From Lineus longissimus (lineage: Eukaryota; Nemertea; Pilidiophora; Heteronemertea; Lineidae), in the NCBI RefSeq assembly GCF_910592395.1, contig NC_088310.1:24261491-24325490 (forward strand): a stretch of DNA of 64,000 nt, in the 5' to 3' direction. Below are positions 1 to 22,345 of the stretch, in pieces. Below the pieces are notes generated by a model. That model ran no database searches. It was given only the letters and a program-made list of their open reading frames with translations, and was not told the DNA's origin. A program made the position numbers and the translations under genes. Every line of letters starts with the position of its first letter. Positions within the stretch are counted from its first letter, which is position 1.

Positions 1-2169
1 TTAGAAGAGGATTCTTTCTAGCTGTTGGATATTCTATTACATTGCGGTGTATGTAATATCACACCGGGCAAATCAATGTTCGGGCGCTGTGCGGGAGGTT
101 GAGGTGTTAGTTAGACATACTGTAATTTGCTGAAATGTATGTAAATGTACTAGAGATTTCGGCAACATTGTATGAAACGATCGTTTTCTTGTTTCTTTGT
201 TCATTACTGCAGAATAATGACTGTATTACATCATAAATACCCAGATAAATGCCTTAGATAATGTTGATCTATTCGTTCTTCTTACAAAACCAGATAATTA
301 CATTCATTACCAGACACAATTACTTCTCTCGTTATCTCAGCTGTAACTTTATTCCTTCTTTGATGAACTTGTAATTGTATAAGAAAATCATTAAAGTTGC
401 TTACAAAAGAATTAACCCATTTCATTGTTGTTTTAAAGAAGATTGGGGTATTGTCGATTCATCTTCTTCATTGTTGTATCTTCAAATTCTGTTTTTGTGA
501 AGATGAGAATAGATTATACCCGTTCCCCCAGCTGCTTTTGAACTATACACTGTCAACAAATCCTTCCAAACTTTCTACTCTAACATTTCCCTCATAATCA
601 TCTCGCTCCTGCCCAATCCACTCATCCTGTTGCCTCCAACCCCCTGAGATGCCATTGCTACACTTCAGGAATGGCAGCCATTATCACAAACTAAATGCCT
701 ACCTTCAGGAGCGAGCTGAAAGCCATTAGAGTAATTGTCTTGGGCTCCTTACCACTTTCTTCTTGACGTTTCTTACTTGTAATCTGCATTCGTGAAGTGG
801 TTACGGTGAAGTGTAACAATTATTAACTCCCCAGTGAGGATATCGATAGCTTTGGTGTTTGCAAATGAAATTGTCATTATCGAATTGTACAAAGCAAGCT
901 ATCGAGTGTGAGTTTTTTTGTTAATAGCAGATTTGACTACCTGCTAACAAAATACTCCCAATGACAATGACAATGGCAATGACACCCATAATTTTATTTG
1001 CCATCCAAAAGTCGAAACTTCCTGGAGGTTGCTACCGTGTACCAATAATGCTCAAAATATTTACCGTGGTAAGAAATTACAGGAATAGTTGATATCTTGC
1101 TAAAAAAAATCAAATCGCTCTTCCTCTGATCTAACGGGGTCCCCGAAACTAGGCCGGCAAATCGACAGATGCAGGACCAATGCCTCACCAGAGCTTCCGT
1201 TCATAATGTCCCTTTCCCTAATCCTTTCTTTGATAGCCTATTCGAATAACTGATCCTACTTAAGCGCTGCTAGTAGAGCTGCTAATGTGCCATCTGGACC
1301 CGATCTCAGATATTACCGCCAAATTGCCCCCAATAAAGTGCCATTTATCATGATTTAGTTGATGGCCATCCGATGCCACACCATCCTGGAAATCTTTGGG
1401 CGCTTTTTCCTTTGACACTTTGTCAGTCATTGCTGATGATTTGCAATAAGTCCTTGGAGATCGACGACTCCAGTTGACCATGACCAGTGAATTTCACCAT
1501 TTCCTGTCAGCATGCCATAGATTGTTGAGATTAGGAGGAAAATTTTATTTGTCTGAGAATGTATATTAGGTAAATCCTGATTTATCTGGGTCAAGGGGCA
1601 ATGTTAATAGGGTAGATTTGGTCTCGCGTTCGATTTTCTTTCAAAGAGAAAGTAAAGAGAATTCAAGATAGAATTGATATTCAATGTTGACCATGATTAC
1701 CAGGGTAATTGAAATAAATGGGGAATGACAGTGTTTCTTCAATCCCATAAAAAGACCCACGGAAAGTGCCACCATTTATAGCCAAGATTTCTTCATCGAC
1801 TTCTTCCTCGATTGTGGTAAATGTCATCACTGGATGAAACGCTGCTGTAAAAACATCCGATCATGAATAAATCTATCGTCAATTCATTTACCGCGCGCGT
1901 GGTATAAAAATAGACATCGTCCTGCCTGAGATAGATATATGCGGGGGCAGTGCAGATTAAGTTTGGGATTGGCCCGACGTCATTTGTCAAATTATATTGC
2001 TGGATTTTTCGGTATTGTTATTTTGAGCCTTTTATAAGAAACTAACAGGCTATTGTACATTGATTTTTCTTGACATTTTCCCCGTCTGGCCAATTCTATT
2101 TTATTTTGTTTCCAAAGCTGCAAGCCACAGTTGAATCATTCATTGGCTTACATTTTGCCATTTAGGCAA
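1..2169. other. Upstream or intronic sequence with no recognisable gene
   Basis: Short scattered open frames only, none with protein-like composition. I looked for a QPCT N-terminal exon (signal peptide, phase-0 donor) here and up to 3961 and did not find one. A short dyad (ATCGATAGC...GCTATCGA) spans 842-902. Confidence 0.4.
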
Positions 2170-2190
2170 ATATGTGACCCGCTCTACCAA

Positions 2191-2377
2191 AACTAGGCGC
2201 TTGTCGCATCTGAACTTGACAGGTTTATACGGACTTGTTGTTCATTTCCCTATTGTAGACCTTTTGTGAAATGTGACCAAATCAGTTTGTAATAGATTTC
2301 ACAAAAGGTCTACAATAGGGAAATGAACAACAAGTCCGTATCAACCTGTCAAGTTCAGATACGACAAGCGCCTAGTT
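2191..2377. repeat. 82-bp-arm hairpin
   Basis: Arms 2191-2272 and 2296-2377 are reverse complements with two mismatches and a 23-bp loop. The outer bases of the left arm overlap the terminal inverted repeat of the surrounding element. RNA from this stretch would fold into a nearly perfect long stem. Confidence 0.9.
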
Positions 2378-2412
2378 AGCTCACCTCTTAGCAGAGATGA
2401 GCTTATCCCATA

Positions 2413-3345
2413 CCGTGGCGTCCGTCGTCGTCGTCGTCCGTCGTCCGTTAGCAGGGCACGTTTCGTAACTGTTAGAGCTATTGAGTTGAAACTTGGTACA
2501 CATGTACCCTTATGTAATGACACCTTGGAGACCAAGTTTCGGTCCGATTCGTTTCATGGTTTGGCCACCAGGGGGCCAAACGTTAAAAGTGAAAATATGC
2601 AATATCTCCCTTAATAGTAGTCGGGAAATTTTGAAAAAAATATGGTAGGTACTTCTAGCAAAGGTGCATCATATATCCTCCGGGTTTTTGATTTGACCTC
2701 CTTTTCAAGGTCACAGAGGTCAAATGGTGTAAATTGGCCGTCAGGCCGTAACTATGGCACGTTTCTTAACTGCAATGACTATTGATACCAAATTTGGTAC
2801 ACATTTACCCCTTAGTCAGGTGATCTCAGGGACCGAAGTTTGGTCCAATATGATTCACCACTTGACCACCAGGGGGCAAAATCCAAAAACCTTAAAAATG
2901 TGATTATTCCTTAACTTCTTGCCTGATTGCCACCAATTTGATATCATGGGTACATCTAACCACCATACAGTATATGTCACACAGGTTTTTGATTTGACCT
3001 TCTTGTCAAGGTCACAGAGGTCAAATGGCGTAAATTGGCCGTCAGGCCGTAACTAGGGCACGTTTCTTAACTGCAATGACTATTGATCACAAAGTAAGTA
3101 CACATGTACCCCTTGGTCAGGTTATCTCAGGTACTGAAGTTTGGTGCGATCTGATTTGCCGTTTGGCCTCCAGGGAGGGGGTCAAATCCTAAATTCTTCA
3201 AAATGCCATTATTCCTAGTAATTACTTGCCCGATTGGCACCAATTTTATATCATAAGTACATCTAATTCTAACAACCATTCAATGTGTCACCCGGATCTT
3301 TTTTGATTTGACCTACTTTTCAAGGTCACAGAGGTCGAATGTACT
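2413..3345 (-). repeat. Roughly 300-bp tandem units, copy 1 of the family
   Basis: Three diverged direct units of about 300 bp follow a GTC-rich microsatellite. Each contains a CCACCAGGGGG-type box and a TGACCT...AGGTCACAGAGGTCA block near 2694, 2995 and 3309. Units are the reverse complement of those at 34300-35690. Confidence 0.85.
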
Positions 3346-3499
3346 GTAAATTGGCCATTTTGGGGAAATTGTAATTGCTTGGACCTACATCAAACCTAAC
3401 ACTACATGACACAATACCATGCTCTTAATCCATCTTTCCTCCACATGAGGTGAGCACAATGGCCCTGGCCATTTCATTTTGGTAGAGCGAGTCACATAT

Positions 3500-3961
3500 G
3501 TTTAAAAAATAGGGCTGAATCCCAAAGGCAATAAATTTGACAAGTTAGTTATGAAGGCTTTGATACCTTCACACAACAATCATGACAGTTGCAATTTGCC
3601 TGAAGTGAGACAAAAATCCAGATGTCTAGAATTCGTATCATCTGTTGTATAACTCTCTTTTGACTTTAAATCAGCAGTTGATAGAAAAGTTCAAACATTT
3701 TTTTTTTAATTGGCAGATTTTGCATCCGGTTACGCATGCGCATGAATAAGTATCCATTGGTTACGGCTTGGTTACCTTGGTTACTTATCAATGATTCTAA
3801 AACATTGTCATTTAAATACCAGGGTTTCCTGTATTATACTGTAGACCATCTCTATTTGAAGGACACCATTGGGGCTGCCTTGATAACAAAAGATAGAAGA
3901 GAAACATCATTACTTTGAAGCAGCAGTACCCTAAAATGGTTGATTTCTCTTGTCTTTTCAG
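3500..3961. other. Intron or upstream sequence before the first visible QPCT exon
   Basis: AT-rich sequence ending in a pyrimidine tract and CAG acceptor at 3959-3961. Nothing else is recognised. Confidence 0.5.
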
Positions 3962-15558
<11,597 letters not shown>

Positions 15559-15597
15559 ACAACTGACCCTTTAAAACTCTGAGATATATTTTTGTTG

Positions 15598-15603
15598 ATT
15601 AAA
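15598..15603 (+). terminator. Possible QPCT polyadenylation signal
   Basis: ATTAAA, the second commonest animal poly(A) signal, lies 40 bases after the QPCT stop codon. It is followed within 30 bases by GT-rich sequence (GGTCTGGTTGTT). It would give a very short 3' UTR. The assignment rests on position and motif only. Confidence 0.45.
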
Positions 15604-15639
15604 GCTGCAGGGTCTGGTTGTTCAAATAATGTTGTATCA

Positions 15640-15770
15640 CTAACTTGGTATTAACTTCAATTTAGCGTTTTCTACTTCAGTTTCACATTTGAAGAAATAA
15701 GCTAGGGCTTGTATATGATTGAATTCTTCCTGAAGGTGCCTCTTGTTTTCAACTAGTGACTCCATCTCTT
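15640..15770 (-). CDS. Possible terminal exon of an unidentified convergent gene
   Basis: On the minus strand, an acceptor-like ATCTTTAG at 15771 is followed by a 43-codon open frame ending in TAG at 15640. The peptide is Glu/Lys-rich with heptad-like spacing (EEMESLVENKRHLQEEF, then KCETEVENAKLKLIPS) and looks coiled-coil. The frame stays open upstream to 15870, but that part reads less like protein. I do not recognise the family and see no further minus-strand exons, though the next stretch is repeat-rich. If real, its 3' end lies about 80 bp from the QPCT stop and the two transcripts would overlap tail to tail. Confidence 0.3.
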
Positions 15771-16422
15771 CTAAAGATTGCAAACTTATATAACAGGAGG
15801 AGCTCCCTGCTTCTAATTCCCTATTTCTCCTTATCCATAGGGTATAAATATGAAATATATCCATAGCCAATTGATTTAAACTCGAAAAGAAACAAGCCTC
15901 CCTGGTGGTGGAGAGGCAAACATCATTAAAAATCGATCATGACCACTTTGTTTTCTGTGTTTTATTTGGGAGCTTATGCATGTATCAATATAAACTTGTA
16001 TTTTATTTCTATACAGCTTACTACGTACTATAAGAAGGCCTCCAAGTATATTCATTACTGTTTTCGATATGGTGCATTGATTAATCCTACCTGATTTTTT
16101 CGGAAAAATTATTTTCAGTGAAATCAGTTATGCGTTAGAAAGGGGGCTTTGCTTTATAGAATCAAGTATTTTTAACAATGCAATGTCTCATATCATAGTT
16201 TCAGACGTGTTGTACAGATGGCGACAATGAAAATGTGCAGTTCTGTAATTGCTTTATCTACCTGCATTCGCAAAGAACCAAACCAAAATCAATAAAATCA
16301 TTCCCTATGCAATTTACTGTGTAAATTTTGATTATTTTGTCTGTGAACCATTCTTTCACATACACAATGAATTCATCGCCGACATTGAATAGCAGTGATA
16401 TTCTATATATTTTCGAAGGCAT
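15771..16422. other. Intergenic sequence
   Basis: AT-rich, with no repeat or gene recognised apart from the upstream part of the minus-strand open frame described for 15640-15770. Confidence 0.5.
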
Positions 16423-16829
16423 TTAACTCTTTCAGTGCCAAGGACGTACATGTACGTCCTAAATATTAAGGTATTTTAGTTCCTCCAGACGACACCAGAT
16501 GTCCCCAGCTACTCAAATGTGGTTCATATGGTTTCTCTGGCCTGGGGCGTCCAAATTGAATAATTTTTTCGACTGAGAGGGTGGGGTGGGGTTTGCCACC
16601 CCTCATTTTAGGTGAAAAATGGTGAAAATCGGCCAAAAATACCACTCCCTCAAACAAATTTAGAACATAATCCTAGTATGCCCCTACTTATTACTGCTGT
16701 TTTATTGAAACAGGAGGTAAAGACAAAGGTTTTGAAGAATTTTGATGAGTGTATCTCAATTATTTTTGTGAGATTTTGGGTAGTGACAATGCCCAAAAAT
16801 GCCCAAATCCTTGGCACTGAAAGAGTTAA
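16423..16829. mobile_element. Second TTAA-flanked MITE, piggyBac-like
   Basis: TTAA at 16423-16426 and 16826-16829 bracket 18-bp perfect inverted repeats (CTCTTTCAGTGCCAAGGA). The 399-bp interior is non-coding and includes the dyad GGACGTACATGTACGTCC at its left end. It differs in sequence from the MITE at 6895-7603, but the termini are of the same general type. Confidence 0.75.
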
Positions 16830-16982
16830 TAGTCAGAGTTTTGAAATTGATATCCCACCTGCATCTGTACGACTTTTGATATTTTATAGTCAGTAATGTA
16901 CAAATGTACATTGTTTTAAGATGTAGTTGTTTATTTACATTAGAATAGATTTTTTTCACATGAAGCTCTAAGTTTAGAAATA

Positions 16983-17110
16983 CAGTCAAACCTCTCTACT
17001 GAGGACATCCTCGGGACTGATAAGCACCGTTTTAATAGAGAGATGTCCTGATAAATGAGATCAAATTTAATGAAAACAAAACCAATTTTGGTGCATAAAC
17101 TACACTGGAC
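16983..17110 (+). mobile_element. Truncated copy of the pogo-like MITE
   Basis: It begins TA-CAGTCAAACCTCTCTA and matches the left part of the element at 30533-30692 (GGGACTGA, TTAATAGAGAG, GTGTCC-like blocks). No right inverted end is found, so it is truncated or decayed. Confidence 0.55.
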
Positions 17111-17748
17111 AGCAATGCTTTCTTTGCTTTACTTGAGCCACAAGAATATACGATGAATACAAATGGCCTAGGCCTACGTACTGGTTACGCCATGTATGAT
17201 TACAGTTTTCATCCTTTCATTCTGGTAATGGGAAAAAAATATCTTGGACATTCAGGAAGGGAATTAGTTTTGTTAGTTGTTATGGATAACCGAAAAAGAC
17301 ATAAAAACACTCTGTCATACTTATTTGCATACATGTAAGGGCAAGTTGGGTATTAAACTTGAGCATGTGGTGTGAAAAAATTCCATGATAATGTTAATGA
17401 TGTATATTATGTAGCATGTAAAGAAGTGATATTGAATGAATTTGCATTGAAAATCAAAAAATTCTTGAGTTCGTTTTCTTGTTTAAGGCAAGTCCTCGTT
17501 GCGTCAAATGTATGTCCTACGAGTTCAAATTTTATTTGGTCTGATTGTGTTCTTTTGTCTCTCATTGTGTTGGCAAGACGGCAATTTCCCTTTCAGTCTG
17601 GTTGCTACTCTTTCACCTCATTGACAGTTTTGGCACGACAGAGTTACAGCCAGGCCTGATTTGGTCTGGTGTTCACAGTGTCTCATCTCTCATCTTCTTG
17701 AGAAGTCTGGGACGCAGCAAGAAGTGAATGGTCTAGTCATGGCTGTAT

Positions 17749-18283
17749 GGGAGCGTCCATTAAGTACGTACGCACGAAAATGCCAATTTTAAGACCCCCC
17801 TCCCCTGTATGCACCTTGTACGCATTGCCTCATACCCCCCCCCCCTCCCCCTGTGCGTACGCCTATAGAACATTGAATTCCCTAGCAGACGAACAGACAT
17901 AGTACCTGATTTTGCTACATTGTGGCGCCACAATCGGATTGGCGTCGTAATGGCAAGTCGACTGCGCAATTTTTCTCCGACGGCGACATGCATTACCGGG
18001 AATTAAACGGCGCTGGAAATTGCTAAAACATTTTAGTCGGGTAACATCCGAACCCAGAAGCGTATGAGTTCACACATCTTGTGAAGAAGAAATTTGATTA
18101 TCCAAATAAAAATAAGAAAGAGAAGATTATTATGATAATATTTATTTTTTATTTGTTCAAAAAATGGTTCTTGGGTTGCGTACGTTCGCAAGACCATTAA
18201 CCCCCCCCCCCCCCTGTACGCATAGTGTACGGATTTCATAGACCCCCTCCCCCTTAGTGCGTACGTACTTAATGGATGCTCCC
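17749..18283. mobile_element. PIF/Harbinger-like MITE inside the satellite
   Basis: Terminal inverted repeats of 27 bp with one mismatch start GGGAG-C/T... and end in GTACGTACGCAC. They are flanked by TAT on both sides (17746-17748, 18284-18286), a 3-bp duplication typical of PIF/Harbinger. The interior has poly-C tracts and secondary GTACGC dyads and no transposase. Satellite monomers resume immediately after. Confidence 0.75.
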
Positions 18284-19974
18284 TATCATCTCTCTCACAG
18301 TTCTGGTGATTCGGTAGGGCAGCCAGGGCCAATTTGGTCAGGATGTGACTGTCTCTTTTCGTTTGCCTCTTGGCAGGATGATGGGGTAGCCAGGTCTGAT
18401 TCGGTCTGGTTGTACCTGTCCCATCACTCTCACCTTGTTGGCAAGATGAAGGGCGAGTAATGAAATTTTTTTGTCTGGTTGTGACTGTCTCAACGTGTTA
18501 GCAGGACAAAGAGGCACCAATGTCCAATTCGGTCTGGTTGTGACGTTCCATCACTCACCGTTTTGGAAAGACAGAAAGCAGCTAGGTGTTAATTGGTCTG
18601 ATTGTGATGTTGCACCGCTCATCATGTGTTGGGAAGATGGAGGAGCAGCCAGGCCCGATTAGCTCTGGTTGGGCATTTCTCATCTCTATTACCATGTTGG
18701 CAGGATGGAGGGGAAGCCAGTTCGATTCAGTGTGGTTTTGACTGTCGCATATTTTTCCCGTGTTCGCTACATAGAGCTGCCAAGCCCGATTTGGCTGAGA
18801 CTGTCTCATCTTTCTCACAGTGTTTGTAGGAAGGAGGCGTATCCAGGTCCAATTCGATCCGGTTGTGTCTCTCGGCGTGTTGGAAAGACGAAGGGCATGC
18901 CAGGTCCACTTTGGTCTGGTTGTGACCGATTTATATTTTTCACCGTGTTGGCGAAATGGTGGATCGAGCAGCCAGGCCCATTTCGGCCAGATGAGACTCT
19001 CATCTTTCCACGTTGGCAGGTCAGAGAGGTAGCTAGGTCAGATTCGATCTTGATGAGACTACTGCATCACTCTCACCGTAAAGGCAAAGTGGAGGAGCGA
19101 CTAGGTCCGATTTGGTCTGGATGCTACTGCCTCATCTCTGTGGCCGTGTTGGCAGGACGGAGGGGTAGCCAGGTCCGATTGGATCTGGTTGTGACTGCTC
19201 AAAACCGTGGTGGCAACTGTTCCGTATCTTTCTCGAGTCCAATACGAAAGAGAAACCAGGCACATTAAAGTCCGATTGTGACTCCCAGTTATGACATAGA
19301 CTGTCTCATCTATTTCGCTGCGTTCAGGAGACCGGAGGGCAACCTTGTCCAATTTGGCCTAGTTGTGTTTGTCTCCTCTTCTTATCATGTGGGTGAGGCG
19401 ACAGGTTAGCAGCCATGGCCGAATCAGTGTGGTTTAAATTGCCCCATATCTTAACAATTCTGGGGTACCAACGGTGGTTTTACCCATATTTCAGCATTCC
19501 GTACACTAGACAGCTCGGGAGACCTCGACTCTTCAACCTGTACCAATCTATCATTCTGTGTTCCGAAACAACAAGGAGGAACACTCAAAAACAAATACCC
19601 GAGACAAAAATGGTAAGCTGTCGAAAACGATGATGGTTGGGGCAGCCATTGTCTGCTCAGTTTGGTGGGGACTGTCTTGTTTCTTGCCCGGTCGCCAAGA
19701 CGGTCTGTCATGCGCCATGCCCGGTTAGGTTTGGTTGTGTTTGCCCATTCCTCTCACCGTGTCTGCGATACGGCGTTGCAACCAGGCCCGATTCGATCTG
19801 GCAGTAAATTGTCTAATCTCTTCCAACGTAAACACACTGACTGTCTCATCTCCGTCACTGATTCTGGCGAGGAAGATGGAACACCACAAGTAGACCGAAT
19901 TGGACTGAATCAGCTAAGATTTGACCGAAACAATTCTAATCTGATAGTTTCCCGGTCTTCTCAACAAGGCTAGA

Positions 19975-20150
19975 GCGAGGAGACACAGCAAAAACCTCAA
20001 CGAAATCGGACCTCGCTACTGCGATGTTCATTCCGCTAACACGATGGGAAAGATGAGACAGTCACAGCAAACCCAAATCGGACCTGGCTGCACTACGTCC
20101 TGCAAGCACGAAAAGAGATGAGTGACAATCACAACCAGATCTAATCGGAA
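19975..20150 (-). repeat. Inverted satellite block
   Basis: Monomers here read in the opposite orientation (GATGAGACAGTCACAGC, CGGACCTGGCTGC, CACAACCAGATC). The array then returns to forward orientation at 20151. Confidence 0.75.
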
Positions 20151-21649
20151 GTTCTGGTTGTGACTGTCTCATCTCTTCACCGTGTTAGCAGGACAGAGGG
20201 GTGGCCAGGTCCGATTCTATCTGGTTGCGACGAGGCCCGAGTTGGTGTAGTTGTGACTGTCTCGTTTACATCTCCTATGTAACATCGGTGTTTGTTATTC
20301 CATATTATAGACAGCTCGAGAGACTACGAATGTGGCAACAGGATGAACACAGAAAATGGTGCGAATCTACTCTCAGTGTAATACCAAACAAAATGCTATC
20401 AAAAACAGACACACTTAAAACAAACAGTAAACCGTCGAAATGGTGACCGGTGGGGCAGCCAGGATCCGCTCAGTTGCCGTGGCTGTCTTCTGTCTCGCTC
20501 TTCAAAGCGATGAAGCATGTGCCAGACCAGATTAGGTTTAGTCCCATCTCTCCCACCGTGTCTGCGACACAGGGGAACAGAAAGTCCCGATTCGATCTTG
20601 TAGTGACCGTCAAATCCCTCTCGCCGTAAGTACACTGACTTTCTCATCTCCGTCTCTGTGTCGACGACTCGATAGACACCCCAGGTCCGATAAGTCTCTG
20701 GTTGTGATTGTCACATATCTTTTGTCGTGTTTGCAGGACGGTGGACAGCTAAGTCTGATTCGGTCTGACTGTGATGTTCCATTTCTCCACCGTGTTGAAT
20801 ATCTCTTCACTACCGTGATATGCAGCCGTGTTCAATATGGTCTGATCGTGACTGTATCTCTCTCGCTATGCTGAAACGGTAGAATAGCCATTCTAATTTG
20901 GCCTGGTCATGATTATCTCATCTTCTTTATTCGTGTTGACAAGACAGGCAGGAGCAGCCATTGTCAAACCAGACTGATTCAAATTCTCCTCTCTTCAACA
21001 GTTCCCATACAATGAGGAAACATTCATAATACGGACAACACACAACAACGTTAAACCGACGAGATGCTGGGGCAGCCACAATCCGCTCAGTTTGGTTGTG
21101 GTTCTCTTGTCTCTCGTACGATGCTTGCAAGACGGTGCGATAAGGCGGGACATGCGCAATGCCCGGTTATGTCCGATTGTGACTATCCCATTTATTTCTC
21201 TGTGCTGGCAGGACCGAGACGTCTTGTCCGATTCGGACCGGTTGTGACTGTTCCATCTCTCTAGTACCTGTGCTGGCAGGACGAAAGCGTAGCTAGGTCA
21301 GATTCACTCTGGTCGCGACTGTTCCATCTTGCTCACCATATTTGCGCGCATAACACGGTGGTGCTGACAGCCCGATTTGGTCTGGCTGTGACCATTTCAT
21401 CTCTTTCACCGTGTCGGCAGGACGGAGAGCCAGCCAGCTCCATTTTGGTCTTCTTGTTACTGTTTCATCTTATTCACCGTGTTGGTGACACAGTGGCGCT
21501 GCCAGTCCGATTCGTTGTGACCGTCTCATCTCTTTCACCGTATCAATGGATGTCCAATCTATCTCGGCAGATGGAGGAGCAGCAAGACCCGATTGGTAGG
21601 GCGGAGGCCAAGACAGTTCCATTTTGGTTTGGTTGTGACCGTATCATCT

Positions 21650-22345
21650 TTTTCAGTGTTAGCAGAACGGAGGGCCATCCAGCCAGCTTCATTTTGATCT
21701 GCTGGTGACTGTCTCGCCTTTCTTACCGTGTTGGCGACGTGGCGGAGCTGTCAACCCGCTTTGGTCTGGTTGTGGCCGTCTCATCTTTTTCAGTGTTAGC
21801 AGAATGGAGGGCCATCCAGCCAGCTTCATTTTGAACTGCTTGTGACTGTTTCGCCTTTCTTACCGTGTTGGCGACGTGGCGGAGCTGTCAACCCGCTTTG
21901 GTCTGGTTGTGACCGTCTCATCTTTTTCACAGTGTTAGCAGAACGGAGGGCCATCCAGCCAGCTTCATTTTGAACTGCTTGTGACTGTCTCGCCTTTCTT
22001 ACCGTGTTGGCGACGTGGTGGAGTTGTCAACCCGCTTTGGTCTGGTTGTGGCCGTCTCATCTTTTTCACAGTGTTAGCAGAATGGAGGGCCATCCAGCCA
22101 GCTTCATTTTGATCTGCTGGTGACTGTCTCGCCTTTCTTACCGTGTTGGCGACGTGGCGGAGCTGTCAACCCGCTTTGGTCTGGTTGTGACCGTCTCATC
22201 TTTTTCACAGTGTTAGCAGAATGGAGGGCCATCCAGCCAGCTTCATTTTGAACTGCTTGTGACTGTCTCGCCTTTCTCACCGTGTTGGCGACGTGGTGGA
22301 GCTGTCAACCCGCTTTGGTCTGGTTGTGACCGTGTCATCTCTTTC
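21650..22345 (+). repeat. 139-bp dimeric higher-order satellite array
   Basis: The phrase TTGGTCTGGTTGTG recurs at 21761, 21898, 22037, 22176 and 22315, spacings 137, 139, 139 and 139. Each period holds two different roughly 70-bp monomers: one with TTAGCAGAACGGAGGGCCATC, the other with TTGGCGACGTGG-C/T-GGAG. Copies are nearly identical, in contrast to the diverged flanks. Confidence 0.9.

Larger units (their letters stand above)
2170..3499. mobile_element. Non-autonomous inverted-repeat element carrying hairpin, microsatellite and tandem units
   Basis: Ends 2170-2192 and 3477-3499 are 23-bp inverted repeats with one mismatch (ATATGTGAC-C/T-CGCTCTACC...). Inside lie a long hairpin (2191-2377), a GTC-rich tract (about 2413-2450) and about three roughly 300-bp direct units. 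The core from GCTCACC (2379) to GGTGAGC (3455) has a second copy in opposite orientation at 34095-35800. No target-site duplication or coding frame is visible, so the transposon class is undetermined. Confidence 0.65.

Noticed and set aside
18669-19268. 199-codon open frame (+)
   Set aside because: It lies in the diverged satellite; the peptide repeats with the roughly 70-bp monomers and has no domain features. Other frames in the array, such as 22259-22741, are the same effect.
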